NCBI GenBank assembly: GCA_041676625.1
Contig: JBAYRN010000006.1
Span: 1-64,000 of the forward strand
Direction: 5' to 3'
DNA length: 64,000 nucleotides
Source: JAEXNA01 sp041676625
Lineage (GTDB): Bacteria > Vulcanimicrobiota > Xenobia > Xenobiales > JADMJV01
The translations under genes were made by a program, and so were the position numbers. The notes below the pieces were generated by a model. The model was not told the DNA's origin. It ran no database searches and saw nothing but the letters and a program-made list of their open reading frames with translations. Positions 43,430 through 53,068 of the stretch are shown in pieces. The first letter of the stretch is position 1. Each line of letters opens with the position of its first letter.

Positions 43430-45754
43430 TTATCGAAAAGAGCGGCTGACGATCTCAAGCGAGACGGTGAGTCCTGACTCGCTTCGCAGTCCGATCAGGT
43501 GGGTCGGGTCGTACAGCAGATCCAGTTGGTTTCCGGACAGCAGGATATTGCCTCCGCTGCTGCCGGGTGGGCGGGTGTCGTCGCCGGGCACCCCTCCGTA
43601 GGCCACCATGGCGCCTTGCAGATAAACTCTTTGCGGCTCGGCGTCGGCGGCTTCATCCTCGTGGCCGGCCTTGAGTTCGATGTTTTTCCAGGAATAGAGC
43701 AACCCCTTGAGTTCCATACCGGTGTAGTGGTGATTGCCGGCGGCGTCGGGCTTGAGAGTGGAGAGCACGATATCGTCCTTGGCGTAGAGGCTGATCCCGG
43801 GGCCTTCATTGTCGCTGCTGGTGGAGCCTCCATCGATCTCGAACCCCACGCCCACCAGCCGAATCTCTCCATCCGACTTCAGAGAACCTCCGGTCCCCCG
43901 CACATCGGCGGCGATTCGGATGTCGCCGCCGCTGCCTTCGGCGTTGGCGATCCTGACCCCGTTCTGATTCTCGGGTTGAAAGGTGAGTTCCATATCGGTG
44001 ACGTCGGTGGAGTCCGTGCTGGCAAATTCCTCTAAGGTCCCGGCGCTTGCGACAACACCGGAAGTGAAGTATTCGAACAGCTTATTTGCATCGATATTAA
44101 CGACCGCTTGAGCGAGGGCGAGGTCCGCTTCCGAAAAAATTTCGGGGTTTGGGCCCCCCATATTTGTAACGCTCAAACCACTCTCTAAGCCGTCGAAGAG
44201 CACATCTGGGTCTCCTTCGATACTGAAGACTTCCTGGCCTGACCACGTTACTTTCTGGCCACCGCCTGGCATTTGAATCGTTCCGTGGTCGGCCAGTTCA
44301 AGAACTAGTTTGTGCAAATCACCGTCCGAAAGGCTGGCAATTGCGCCCTCCAGAAAGCTACTCTTGGCCGAAATATTCGCAGTCGCAACTGGTGGATTCG
44401 TGAAAACTGTCCCTGGCCAATCGACACCGGTATGATAAGTTATAGCACCTCCACCCCCTCCACCGGGATCGTCCTCCAGATCCTCTTTGGCCCCCCGGGC
44501 CGGGGCGATGGTAAGGTCTACCACATCGCCCACCGGTTCTACCAGCACGTCATCGGTAAAGACCAGGCGGTGCTTATCCGAGGGTTCGCCGTTGTAGTCT
44601 TCCCCCTGGGCCACGAAGCTTACTCCGTTCGAACCATCCAGGGCTACCGGCGCACCCCGGAGTTCCGTGTCGTCCGGATTGGAAGCCTTGTAGTCCCGAT
44701 AGTCCTCGTAATTCATCTCGTAACGATAAACCTTGCCGTCTCCCCGCACCTCGTAGACTCCGGCCGGTAAGGTGTGCCCCGTGGTGGGCGGCGAGACGTC
44801 GCCCCACAGCAACTGATAAAAGTGGTCGCTGGTCTGCTCTTCCCCGGTGGTCACCCCGGCGGCCAGATCGCCCTGGACGGTGTGGCCGGTCGTCACCCGG
44901 ATCTCACCTTCCGTGCCTTGCACACTGCCAGGGTTGCCGGTGGCAGCATCCTGCACCGTAAAATCTCCATTGCGAACCCGGATGGTAGACTTGCCGTTTT
45001 CCCGAGTATCCCCGAGCAAGAGACGGGCTCCATCCTCGTACAACCTGGCATCGAACTTGCCACCGGCCATCCCCACCGCGTCAGTCAAACTCTCGCTGGT
45101 AATACCGTTGACCCGGTAGTAAGCGTCGACCACTCGGACCGCCTCGAGCTGGCTCAAGGTGGGGTTGGGGTTGCTGCTGCCGGCCTGCTCCAGTTCGCGA
45201 GAGACCCGCCCCTCCACGGCCAGAGCCACCGTGCCCTGCTTCACCACACCCACCGGGGAAGAGGCCGAATATCCCGAGCCGTCGCCCAGATAGAGAGGCT
45301 GGTCCGAACCGCCGGTCAGGTTGTTCAGCGAGATGTGGGGAGAATCAAAGGACATGGCCGAGGAGGGATCGTCCATATCATCGCCCCCGCCGGAGCCGTC
45401 CTGATAGTTGAAGCGCAATCGAAACTGGGCTGTCCCCACGTCGGTCCTGAGGATCCCTATCACGTTGCCGCGGTCCTCCACCACCACCAATTCCGGCGTG
45501 TCCACCGTGACCGCGTTCAGTGCACCCTTCCATTCCGGATTCTCTTCCAGACGTGCCAGGGCGTACTCCAGCCCGGAGCGGGCAGCCTCTTCAGCCAGAC
45601 GGTTTTCAGCGGTCTGCTTCATTCCGCCGAAGCGGCTCCGATTTAGAATATGGGCCGACACCACGTACATCGAGATCAGTATCGCGATAAACACCACGGA
45701 GATCAGAACGATTCCACGTCTTTTCCGCTTACCCGGGGATCTTTGCAGTCTCAT
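43430..45754 (-). CDS. Very large PilX-like minor pilin/pseudopilin
   Basis: 774 residues. The N-terminus has a basic stretch (GKRKRRG) then a hydrophobic helix IVLISVVFIAILISMYVVSA and a typical PilX/GspK-like continuation AENRLAEEAARSGLEYALARLEENPEW. PilX-type proteins are usually under 300 residues, so some 600 residues of extra domain, mostly beta-rich and Gly/Asp-rich with an EDDPGGGGGG linker, are unusual. Bases from about 44030 to 44460 look less GC-rich than the rest of the gene. It is divergent from the two prepilin genes and probably works with them in a type IV-pilus-like or type II secretion machine encoded elsewhere. Confidence 0.6.
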   Translation of the reverse strand: MRLQRSPGKRKRRGIVLISVVFIAILISMYVVSAHILNRSRFGGMKQTAENRLAEEAARSGLEYALARLEENPEWKGALNAVTVDTPELVVVEDRGNVIGILRTDVGTAQFRLRFNYQDGSGGGDDMDDPSSAMSFDSPHISLNNLTGGSDQPLYLGDGSGYSASSPVGVVKQGTVALAVEGRVSRELEQAGSSNPNPTLSQLEAVRVVDAYYRVNGITSESLTDAVGMAGGKFDARLYEDGARLLLGDTRENGKSTIRVRNGDFTVQDAATGNPGSVQGTEGEIRVTTGHTVQGDLAAGVTTGEEQTSDHFYQLLWGDVSPPTTGHTLPAGVYEVRGDGKVYRYEMNYEDYRDYKASNPDDTELRGAPVALDGSNGVSFVAQGEDYNGEPSDKHRLVFTDDVLVEPVGDVVDLTIAPARGAKEDLEDDPGGGGGGAITYHTGVDWPGTVFTNPPVATANISAKSSFLEGAIASLSDGDLHKLVLELADHGTIQMPGGGQKVTWSGQEVFSIEGDPDVLFDGLESGLSVTNMGGPNPEIFSEADLALAQAVVNIDANKLFEYFTSGVVASAGTLEEFASTDSTDVTDMELTFQPENQNGVRIANAEGSGGDIRIAADVRGTGGSLKSDGEIRLVGVGFEIDGGSTSSDNEGPGISLYAKDDIVLSTLKPDAAGNHHYTGMELKGLLYSWKNIELKAGHEDEAADAEPQRVYLQGAMVAYGGVPGDDTRPPGSSGGNILLSGNQLDLLYDPTHLIGLRSESGLTVSLEIVSRSFR

Positions 45755-45878
45755 AACCCCATTCTATTTAACAACAATCGTAATATCTTCCTCTTTAAGT
45801 CTAGTTTCTCCAACTGCAGTCCACTGCAGGAGCGAGCCTCCAATCTTTTGGTTGTTATAAAACTCGGTTGCTTGGGGT

Positions 45879-46370
45879 ATGATGGCCCTTATGGGGAGAC
45901 GCTTCACATTGATTAGAGGGTTCAGCCTGGCCGAAGTGCTTCTGGCCATGGGCCTTGCCCTGGTGGCTTTGCTGGCCCTGGTGGGGCAAAACACCATGCT
46001 GCTCGCCTCCAATCAAAAGCTCGACGACACCACCATCGCTACCGACGTGGCGTACTCTGTCATCGATCAGATCGCCTCCGAAATCCAGGCCAACCCGGCC
46101 CCAGCTTTCGCCCACTCCAATGCCACAGTCCCTTTTCGTACCGGCGGCGTTACGGTGGGAAACACCGACTATCTTTACCAGCTTTTCCTGACCGACGTGG
46201 TGGATTCTGCCTCCGGTGAAGCGGTGGGAAGCGGCCCCGGAGGGTCTCATTCGACCAAACTCAAAAAGCTCGAAATCCTGGTGAACTGGTGGGAAGACGC
46301 CCAACGGCAGCACATGGGAAATCTGCACCTTCGGGTGACCAGGCTGCTCAAGGTCACCAGTGGTTCGTAG
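45879..46370 (+). CDS. Prepilin-like protein (PilV/GspI type)
   Basis: 163 residues. The leader RRFTLIRG is followed by the prepilin peptidase site G/FSLAEVLLAMGLALVALLAL, with Glu at +5 of the mature protein, and one long hydrophobic helix. The remaining sequence is a small beta-rich pilin head with ITNxxL-like weak conservation. Three in-frame ATGs exist (45879, 45882, 45891); the shortest gives a 10-residue leader. A TATGAT box at 45878 lies 7 nt before the third ATG. It overlaps the next pilin gene by 11 nt. Confidence 0.75.
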   Translation: MMALMGRRFTLIRGFSLAEVLLAMGLALVALLALVGQNTMLLASNQKLDDTTIATDVAYSVIDQIASEIQANPAPAFAHSNATVPFRTGGVTVGNTDYLYQLFLTDVVDSASGEAVGSGPGGSHSTKLKKLEILVNWWEDAQRQHMGNLHLRVTRLLKVTSGS

Positions 46371-47106
46371 GTTCCAGGGATACACGCTGGTTGAACTCGT
46401 GGTCTCCGTGAGCACCGCCTTGATCCTGTTCGCGGTCACCCACGCCCTCTTGCAGAGCAGCCAGAAAACCTGGAATCGGGTTTCCGGAGACGAGAACGTG
46501 GCCGGTCAACTCCTCAGCGCGGAGTCGTGGCTGAGGCGTGACCTTTTTGGGGCTTCCTACTCGGCTCTAAGAACCGCCCCGGGGCCTACCACCCTGGTCG
46601 GTCGAGATGGAGACGCCCTGTGGTTTCTTTCGGCCATCGACCCCGACACCGGCCGCTTCATGCGCAACGACGACGGTACGCCCCGCTGGCAACGAAACAT
46701 CCTCTACTATTCCGTGATTCCATCCTCCATCGCCACCGATCACTCCGGCCCGGGCATCGACGAAGGGGGATACGAGGTCTCCCATCCCTATAAGTTCCTG
46801 GTGCGAAAAGTGATCGACCAGGGGACCTTGCTCAGCGATGTCACCAGCTACCTAGAGGCACCCGTCGGCTATAGCTTTCCGTCTGGAGACTTCGAATCGG
46901 TGAACATCATCTCTCGAGGCCTACTGAGTTTTCAGGTCGCCACCGAAGACGATCTCAAACAGGTGGAACTCAGCATCGTGGCTGCCAATGCTCAAGAAGC
47001 CGGCAAGGTCTTTCCCCTTGGTTCACGCTCTCTGATGAACCCGCAGTTTCTCATGCTCCGACAATTCACCACCAACCTCCAAAACCGCCAGACCTTGACC
47101 CCCTAG
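46360..47106 (+). CDS. Prepilin-like protein (PilW/GspJ type)
   Basis: 248 residues from GTG 46360. The short leader RRFQG precedes the cleavage site G/YTLVELVVSVSTALILFAV, with the conserved Glu at +5; the head is larger than that of the upstream pilin, as in PilW/GspJ. With the upstream PilV-like gene and the divergent PilX-like gene it forms a minor-pilin set; no major pilin, ATPase, secretin or prepilin peptidase is present in the window. Its stop interlocks with that of convergent rsmG through CTAG. Confidence 0.78.
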   Translation: MVRRFQGYTLVELVVSVSTALILFAVTHALLQSSQKTWNRVSGDENVAGQLLSAESWLRRDLFGASYSALRTAPGPTTLVGRDGDALWFLSAIDPDTGRFMRNDDGTPRWQRNILYYSVIPSSIATDHSGPGIDEGGYEVSHPYKFLVRKVIDQGTLLSDVTSYLEAPVGYSFPSGDFESVNIISRGLLSFQVATEDDLKQVELSIVAANAQEAGKVFPLGSRSLMNPQFLMLRQFTTNLQNRQTLTP

Positions 47107-47786
47107 AGTGGCTTCTTCTGGGGAACCCCGTCCCGGCGGGGGTATTTCTCGGGTGTCGGTCCGGTCTTCAGGATCTCACAAATCGTGGTTTGCTTTTCTC
47201 CGACCTGAAAGCCGTGGCAGCGGTGCACCTGCGAGCGCAACTCCCGCAAGGCCGGACCGGCCTGCCTGATCTCTTCGACCAGGGCCGGTCCTTTGTAGGC
47301 CACCAGGCGCCCTTCGGGCCTCAACAGCGGGATCCCCAACTCGCACAAGACGTTGAGGGGGGCCAGAGCCTTGGCGGTCACCACCTCGAAACTCTCCCGA
47401 AAGCCGACTTCCCGACCCAGAAGCTCCAGGCGTCGGGTCTCCACCACCACGTTGGAAAGGCCCAGGGACTCCACCATCTCCTCCACCCACCGGGTCTTCT
47501 TGACAGCGCTGTCGGTGAGCACGAACTCCAGATCCGGTCTCACCACAGCCAACACCAGACCCGGCACGCCCCCGCCGGTACCGATATCGATCACCCGGCC
47601 CCGAAGCGGCAAAGCTCCAGCCCCGCAAAGCGAATCGAGGATCAGCTCCTGGTCCACCGCCTGGGCGGTTTTCAGAGCCGTGACTCCCCGCTGCGACCCG
47701 CTCTCTAGAAAATGCTCGGCAAGCTTTTGCAGAACCCGGGCGTGTTCCACCCCCAGACCCAGACGGCCCAGGGTCTGTTCAAACAC
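47103..47786 (-). CDS. rsmG: 16S rRNA (guanine527-N7)-methyltransferase
   Basis: 227 residues, class I SAM methyltransferase. Motif I VIDIGTGGGVPGLVLAVV, the acidic LTDSAVKKTRWVEE and ALAPLNVLCELGIPLL are typical of RsmG (GidB), which methylates G527 in the 530 loop of 16S rRNA. It follows mnmG with an 8-nt overlap, the common mnmG-rsmG order, and is the last gene of the minus-strand train that begins at rpmH. Confidence 0.95.
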   Translation of the reverse strand: MFEQTLGRLGLGVEHARVLQKLAEHFLESGSQRGVTALKTAQAVDQELILDSLCGAGALPLRGRVIDIGTGGGVPGLVLAVVRPDLEFVLTDSAVKKTRWVEEMVESLGLSNVVVETRRLELLGREVGFRESFEVVTAKALAPLNVLCELGIPLLRPEGRLVAYKGPALVEEIRQAGPALRELRSQVHRCHGFQVGEKQTTICEILKTGPTPEKYPRRDGVPQKKPL

Positions 47787-49662
47787 CGGATTCCGCGGGC
47801 ATGCGGGTTTTCAAATAGATCAAAAGGGCGGACACATCCGAGGGAGTGACGCCCGCGATCCGGGACGCCAGGCCTACCGTCTTGGGGCGATGAAAAGAGA
47901 GCTTCTCCCGACCCTCGGACGAGATCGAACGGATCACCGAATAATCGAGAGCTTCGGGAATTCCTTTCTTCTCATCCTTACGAAACCGTTCCACGTCCTG
48001 GCGCTGTCTCTCCAGGTAGCCCTCATACTTGGTCTGAATCTCCACTTGCTGAGAGACTCGAGGACCCAGCGGCGCCAATCCGTCGATCGCCCGAACCGCC
48101 TGCAGATCAAGCTCCGGCCGCCGCAAGAGCTCTTTAAGGGAGGTGCCGGGCTTGATCGGAGTACCCAGGCGCGCGGAGAGGTCTTCGGCCTCAAACCCCT
48201 TGACCCGCCGCTCGGCCAACCGGTGAAGCTCTTGCTCGATCAGCACCATCTTCTCCTGATACACGGTCCAGTCCTGACCGCTGATCAGCCCCACCTTGCG
48301 GGCCAGGGGGGTCAGCCGTTGATCGGCGTTATCCTGGCGCAGCAGCAAGCGGTATTCGGCTCGAGAAGTGTGCATCCGGTACGGCTCTTTGGTGCCCTTG
48401 GTGATGAGATCATCGATCAAAACGCCCAGGTAGGCTTCGTCTCGCCCCAGCACGATGGGGTCCGAACCGCCCGCCGTCAGGGCCGCGTTGACCCCCGCCA
48501 GGAGTCCCTGTGCGGCCGCCTCTTCATAGCCGGAGGTTCCGTTGATCTGACCGGCCAGGTAAAGTCCGGGCAGGTCCCGCACCTCCAGGGTCGGCTCCAG
48601 TTGAGTGGGCTCCACGTAGTCGTACTCCACCGCGTATCCCGGTTTCAAAATGGTAGCCCGCTCCAGCCCCGGGATGGAGTGCACGATCTCGAACTGCACG
48701 TCCAGGGGCAGTGAAGTGGAAACACCCTGCAGATACACGTCGGGCACGTCGAACCCCTCGGGCTCCACGAAGATCTGGTGGGTCTCCTTCTCCTTGAACC
48801 GCACCATTTTGTCTTCCAGGGAGGGGCAGTAACGGGGCCCTCTTCCTTCGATGATGCCACCGAACATGGGCGAGCGGTGAAGGTTTGCGAGAATGATCTC
48901 CTTGGTGCGAAGGGTGGTGGTGGTCAGATAGCAGGAGAGCTGCCGAGGCGGGAGTTTAAGCTCCGACCATTGGGAGAAGACCAGCGGCACGTCGCTCGGC
49001 TTCTGCTCTTCCATCACTTCCCAGTCTATGGTCTCTCGGTCCAGGCGAGGGGTCGTTCCGGTTTTCAGACGACCGAGTTTCAGACCCAGAGAACTCAGAG
49101 AACGGGAGAGGCCGATCGCTGCAGGCTCGCCCGCCCGGCCACCGGCCAAACTCATCTCCCCCATAAAAAGTTTCCCGCCCAGAAAGGTGCCGGTGGTCAA
49201 AATGGTGGCAGGAGAGCGGTATTCGTTTCCGTTTTCCGCCCGCAGACCCACGATGCGGTTGCCTTCTTTGAGCAGTTCCACCGCCAGATCCTGATAAATG
49301 GTGATGTTGGGATCCGCCTCCACGATCTCCCGCATGCGCTCGGAGTAAACTGGCCGATCAGCCTGAGCCCGCAGGGCCTGCACGGCCGGACCTTTGCGGG
49401 TATTGAGCATGCGGATGTGGATGTGGGTTTCGTCGATCACCCGGGCCATGGCTCCCCCCAGGGCGTCCACCTCGGTGGCCAATTGGGCCTTGGCCGGGCC
49501 TCCGATGGAGGGGTTGCACGGCATACGGGCGATGTGGGTGAGACTGGCGGTCAAAAGGGCCACCTTGCAGCCCAGGCGACTGGCCGCCAGCGCCGCTTCA
49601 CAGCCGGCGTGGCCGGCCCCCACCACTATGATATCGGAATGGATCAACATGTAGGCAAACAT
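47779..49662 (-). CDS. mnmG: tRNA uridine 5-carboxymethylaminomethyl modification enzyme MnmG
   Basis: 627 residues. The FAD-binding turn VVGAGHAGCEAALAASRLG and CNPSIGGPAKAQLATEVDALGG are diagnostic, and the C-terminal VTPSDVSALLIYLK region binds MnmE. MnmE-MnmG modify U34 of several tRNAs. MnmE is encoded 7.6 kb upstream on the same strand rather than next door, because a four-gene cassette lies between them. Start ATG 49662; an ATG 12 nt later is also possible. Confidence 0.96.
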   Translation of the reverse strand: MFAYMLIHSDIIVVGAGHAGCEAALAASRLGCKVALLTASLTHIARMPCNPSIGGPAKAQLATEVDALGGAMARVIDETHIHIRMLNTRKGPAVQALRAQADRPVYSERMREIVEADPNITIYQDLAVELLKEGNRIVGLRAENGNEYRSPATILTTGTFLGGKLFMGEMSLAGGRAGEPAAIGLSRSLSSLGLKLGRLKTGTTPRLDRETIDWEVMEEQKPSDVPLVFSQWSELKLPPRQLSCYLTTTTLRTKEIILANLHRSPMFGGIIEGRGPRYCPSLEDKMVRFKEKETHQIFVEPEGFDVPDVYLQGVSTSLPLDVQFEIVHSIPGLERATILKPGYAVEYDYVEPTQLEPTLEVRDLPGLYLAGQINGTSGYEEAAAQGLLAGVNAALTAGGSDPIVLGRDEAYLGVLIDDLITKGTKEPYRMHTSRAEYRLLLRQDNADQRLTPLARKVGLISGQDWTVYQEKMVLIEQELHRLAERRVKGFEAEDLSARLGTPIKPGTSLKELLRRPELDLQAVRAIDGLAPLGPRVSQQVEIQTKYEGYLERQRQDVERFRKDEKKGIPEALDYSVIRSISSEGREKLSFHRPKTVGLASRIAGVTPSDVSALLIYLKTRMPAESGV

Positions 49663-49694
49663 TATGTTCGAGAAGGCTCTTTGTCAATGCGATC

Positions 49695-50570
49695 CTATCG
49701 ATCGCACTGGGGGATCACGTCCACGGCCACCTCTACTGTCTGGCTTCCACCCCCCAGCACCACCCCCCGTAGAGGGCAGACGTCGTGATAATCCCGTCCC
49801 ATGGCGAGGGTCACGTGCTGGTTAGAGACCACCAGATCGTTGGTGGGGTCCAGATCCACCCAACCGAAGGGAGGGCACCAGACTGAGATCCAGGCGTGGC
49901 TGGCGTCGGCACCCTGCAGTCGGGTCTGACCCGGAGGAGGCAGGGTCAGGATATAACCGCTTACGTAGCGGGCCGCCAGGCCCAGACTTCGCAAACCTCC
50001 CAGAGCCAGGTGCGCAAAATCCTGGCACACTCCTCGCCCCCGGGCCAGCACCTCTTCCAGCGGGGTGGCCACGGTGGTGGCGGTGGGGTCGAAGTCGAAG
50101 TCTCGATAGATGCGTCGGCACAACTCCCGGGCCCCCTCCAGCACAGGCGTGCTCCGAGGGAAAGCGCTTCGCGCAAACTCCGCGAGCTCGTTCGAGCGGC
50201 GAACCCAGCTCGAGTCGTGGCGAAACTGAGAAGCCTCCATGGCCTCCTTCTGCCGGGGGTCTTGGAGCCGCGAAGCCACCCTTTCCCACTCTTCACCCGG
50301 CCCCGGAGTCTCTCGCGGTTTCACCTCGGCGTCGAAGGAAACCGTGACCTCCAGCTCCCGGTGCGGCTTTTGCACCGTGAAGAAGGCGATGGGGTTGCCG
50401 AAGAAATCTCGTTCGCTATCGATGGAGGCTGGCTCCGGCTGGATCAGGAGTTTACAGTTTTCACTGCTCTGGGCAGCCAGCAGGCGCGGCCTGGAGTGCA
50501 CCCGGTTGTAGCTGATGGAGACCTTCTCCGAATAGAGGTAGCGGGTTTGATGAGTCACGAAATACTTCAC
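49695..50570 (-). CDS. Transglutaminase-like cysteine protein
   Basis: 291 residues: an N-terminal bacterial transglutaminase-associated beta domain (YFVTHQTRYLYSEKVSISYN), then the papain-like core with the catalytic Cys in GVCQDFAHLALGGLRSLGL, His in ASHAWISVW and Asp in GWVDLDPTND. It starts at GTG 50570, overlapping the ATP-grasp gene by 4 nt (GTGA). Known clusters pair such proteins with circularly permuted ATP-grasp and alpha-E proteins; they have been proposed to form and cut amide bonds in peptide-like products or tags. The actual substrate is unknown. Confidence 0.85.
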   Translation of the reverse strand: MKYFVTHQTRYLYSEKVSISYNRVHSRPRLLAAQSSENCKLLIQPEPASIDSERDFFGNPIAFFTVQKPHRELEVTVSFDAEVKPRETPGPGEEWERVASRLQDPRQKEAMEASQFRHDSSWVRRSNELAEFARSAFPRSTPVLEGARELCRRIYRDFDFDPTATTVATPLEEVLARGRGVCQDFAHLALGGLRSLGLAARYVSGYILTLPPPGQTRLQGADASHAWISVWCPPFGWVDLDPTNDLVVSNQHVTLAMGRDYHDVCPLRGVVLGGGSQTVEVAVDVIPQCDR

Positions 50571-53068
50571 GACAGCACGTCCGGTCCGAAACTGGAGCCT
50601 TGCGATTTGGGGGTCAGATGGGTGAGGTACTTCTGCACCAGGGCGTCGGACAAGGCCGGCAGATCCCGGCCCAGGTCCCGCAGCAGGCCCTTCAAGGCAC
50701 TCCGACTTTTTCTGATCTCCAGCCCCGCCAGGGCGTGAATATCAGCCAGCTTGATGGCAGCCCGACAGCGCAACAGCAGGGTCTCCTCCTGGTTGCGGGG
50801 AGCGTTTTCGGTGTGCCCCGGCAGCTTCTGCAGGTGGATGTTCAGGCTCTCCAACTGATAACCCACCGAACGCGGATTATCTTCGTCCGCCAGCAAGAGG
50901 TCCAGGAAGGGCGCCGCCTGCAACCCGGCCGGGTAGCGCCAGCGGTAAGTCCTCAGCACGTCGGCCACCTCCAACACCGCCTCCAGCAGCAACTCTTCGT
51001 TGGTGCGCCGAGGCACCAGGGTGCGGCGCACCAACCCCACGGTGTGAATGGCCCGCTCCAGCCGCCTGCCCATGTCTAAGAATCGCCAGGTATGGTTGCG
51101 AGTCATATTCTCGGTCACCATACCGCTGAACGCAGAAAACGCCATCAAGAGATCGTCCAGCAGGGTCTGGCTATCGGCCAGCGTGGTCGGGCTTTGTACC
51201 CCCAGCCGATAGAGATAATTCGAAAGCCTCCACGACTCGGCGGAGATCCGGTCCCGGACCTGGCCCAACAGGCGATGCACACTGTCCATGACCGGTCGTA
51301 ACCCCTCCTGTCTGCCTTGAGCACTCAAGAGTGTGGAAATCCGAACGGCGTACTCCTCGCGGTCCCCTGACTCCGGTCTCCAGCGGGGGTTCACGAAGCT
51401 CAACAATCGAGGGACCTCGGAGTTGGCCGGTACGCGGGGTTCCTCGTTCAAGCGGAGCACGCAGTAACGCAAGAGACGGCAGAGCCCCTCGGCCCGCTCC
51501 ATATTGCGCCCCAACCAGTAAAGATCGTCGGCCGCCCGGCTGGAGATATCGCCGCCGCCCCGGCTCAGGCGGATCTCCTTGCGACCCATCTTCATGATGG
51601 TGCCGGGAGCGTCGTCCTCCCCCAGTGGGTCCACGATCCAGGAGTCTTTGCTCTGGGCACCCTGCTCCAGACTGGCCACGATCGAGCCCGGTTTCTGACT
51701 CACCACCGAGAGCGCCCCGGGCATGACGGAGAAATCCTGTCCGGCTCGAGTCAAAAATGTACGAAGCACCAGGCGCCGGGGCACCAGGGCGTTATCCTGC
51801 AGGCAGGGAGTGGTGGAAAGATCGATCCGCTCCTGGGCCACGAACTGCTCCGGGTCATGAAGGATCCTGGCCCGCAGGTCTTCCTTCTTGGCCCGGGTCA
51901 TGGACTCCGGAAAGAGCGCCGGTTGGGGCCGCTCCGGAAAGGCGAACTTGATCACCGTGTGCTCTAGATTGGCCAGCACGTAGTTCAGCGAATCCTTCTC
52001 CCCGCACCACCAGGTTTTCACGCACGGCAGCAACGGGTCCTGGCCCAAAAAGTGGGTGAAGAGTCGGGGCAAAAAGGCGTGCAGAGCCGGGGTTTCGATC
52101 CAGGCCGCTCCCAGGCTGTTGGCCACCGTCACGTTGCCCACCCGGATGGCCTGGAGCAACCCGGGCACCCCGATCACCGTGTCCGAGCGCAGTTCCAGGG
52201 GATCGCAGTAGGGATCGGTCATCCGCTTGAGGATCACATCGACCGGCTGCAGGCCTTCCAAAAGCTTGAGGTAGACGCGGTTGTCCCGCACCGTCAGGTC
52301 GTCTCCGGTGACCAGCTCAAAACCGAGAAACTGGGCCAGATAGGCCTGCTCGAAAAAGCTGGGGCTGTGAGAGCCGGGAGAGAGCAGGACCACCCTGGGA
52401 GTGGCCGAGGGCACGTCGTGCAACGACTGGTGCAGATCACGAAAAAACGGTGCCACCTTGCGGACCTTGTTCCCCTGAAAAAACTCCGGGATCATGCGGG
52501 TCAGGGCCAGCCGGTTCTCCAGGGCGTAGCCCCATCCGATGGGGGCCTCGGAGCGATCTCGCAGGGCCACCATCCGGCCCTCCGCGGTGCGACCGAGGTC
52601 CACGCTGTAGAGCAACAAGCGCCGATTCTTTCGAATGGAGAGCCCGTGACAGGGCCGCAGAAACCCCGGGTGTCCGTGCACCAGGGCCGGGGGGATCCAG
52701 CCTTCCTTCAAGCAGCGCTGCTCGCCGTAGACGTCTTCCAGGATCGCTTCCATCAGGTGGGCTCTCTGGATCAGTCCTTGCTCGATCGTTTCCCATTCCG
52801 GACGGGTCAGGATCACCGGCAGTGGGTCCAACTCCCACATGCGGTCCAGACCGTCCTTGGAGCCGTGAACGTTAAAGGTCACGCCGTTCTCGCGCAACAA
52901 CCGCCGCACCGAGTTCCAGCGCGATTTTAGGGTCTTGCCCCCCAGCGACTGAAAAGTCTCCAGAAACTCCTCCCAGGCGGGCCGCACCTCGCCCTGGGGA
53001 GTCACCATTTCGTCGTAGCTATCGCCCGGAGGTCGGTACTCTCCGGCTATCGAGGGAAGGAGCTTCAA
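50567..53068 (-). CDS. Circularly permuted ATP-grasp ligase fused to alpha-E domain
   Basis: 833 residues. Residues about 90-480 are a type 2 circularly permuted ATP-grasp (GWGYALENRLALTRMIPEFF, VVLLSPGSHSPSFFEQAYLA, KRMTDPYCDPLEL), predicted to join a carboxylate to an amine using ATP. From about 510 onward is the all-helical alpha-E domain (SSRAADDLYWLGRNMERAEGL). In many genomes these are two genes; here they are one. A TTG start at 53068 overlaps the upstream stop by 4 nt. It is the probable ligase of the cassette; the substrate is unknown. Confidence 0.85.
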   Translation of the reverse strand: MKLLPSIAGEYRPPGDSYDEMVTPQGEVRPAWEEFLETFQSLGGKTLKSRWNSVRRLLRENGVTFNVHGSKDGLDRMWELDPLPVILTRPEWETIEQGLIQRAHLMEAILEDVYGEQRCLKEGWIPPALVHGHPGFLRPCHGLSIRKNRRLLLYSVDLGRTAEGRMVALRDRSEAPIGWGYALENRLALTRMIPEFFQGNKVRKVAPFFRDLHQSLHDVPSATPRVVLLSPGSHSPSFFEQAYLAQFLGFELVTGDDLTVRDNRVYLKLLEGLQPVDVILKRMTDPYCDPLELRSDTVIGVPGLLQAIRVGNVTVANSLGAAWIETPALHAFLPRLFTHFLGQDPLLPCVKTWWCGEKDSLNYVLANLEHTVIKFAFPERPQPALFPESMTRAKKEDLRARILHDPEQFVAQERIDLSTTPCLQDNALVPRRLVLRTFLTRAGQDFSVMPGALSVVSQKPGSIVASLEQGAQSKDSWIVDPLGEDDAPGTIMKMGRKEIRLSRGGGDISSRAADDLYWLGRNMERAEGLCRLLRYCVLRLNEEPRVPANSEVPRLLSFVNPRWRPESGDREEYAVRISTLLSAQGRQEGLRPVMDSVHRLLGQVRDRISAESWRLSNYLYRLGVQSPTTLADSQTLLDDLLMAFSAFSGMVTENMTRNHTWRFLDMGRRLERAIHTVGLVRRTLVPRRTNEELLLEAVLEVADVLRTYRWRYPAGLQAAPFLDLLLADEDNPRSVGYQLESLNIHLQKLPGHTENAPRNQEETLLLRCRAAIKLADIHALAGLEIRKSRSALKGLLRDLGRDLPALSDALVQKYLTHLTPKSQGSSFGPDVLS

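Noticed and set aside
47353..48714. 453-codon open frame on the plus strand
   Set aside because: Lies antisense across rsmG and mnmG, whose motifs are unambiguous; it is a GC-rich mirror frame.
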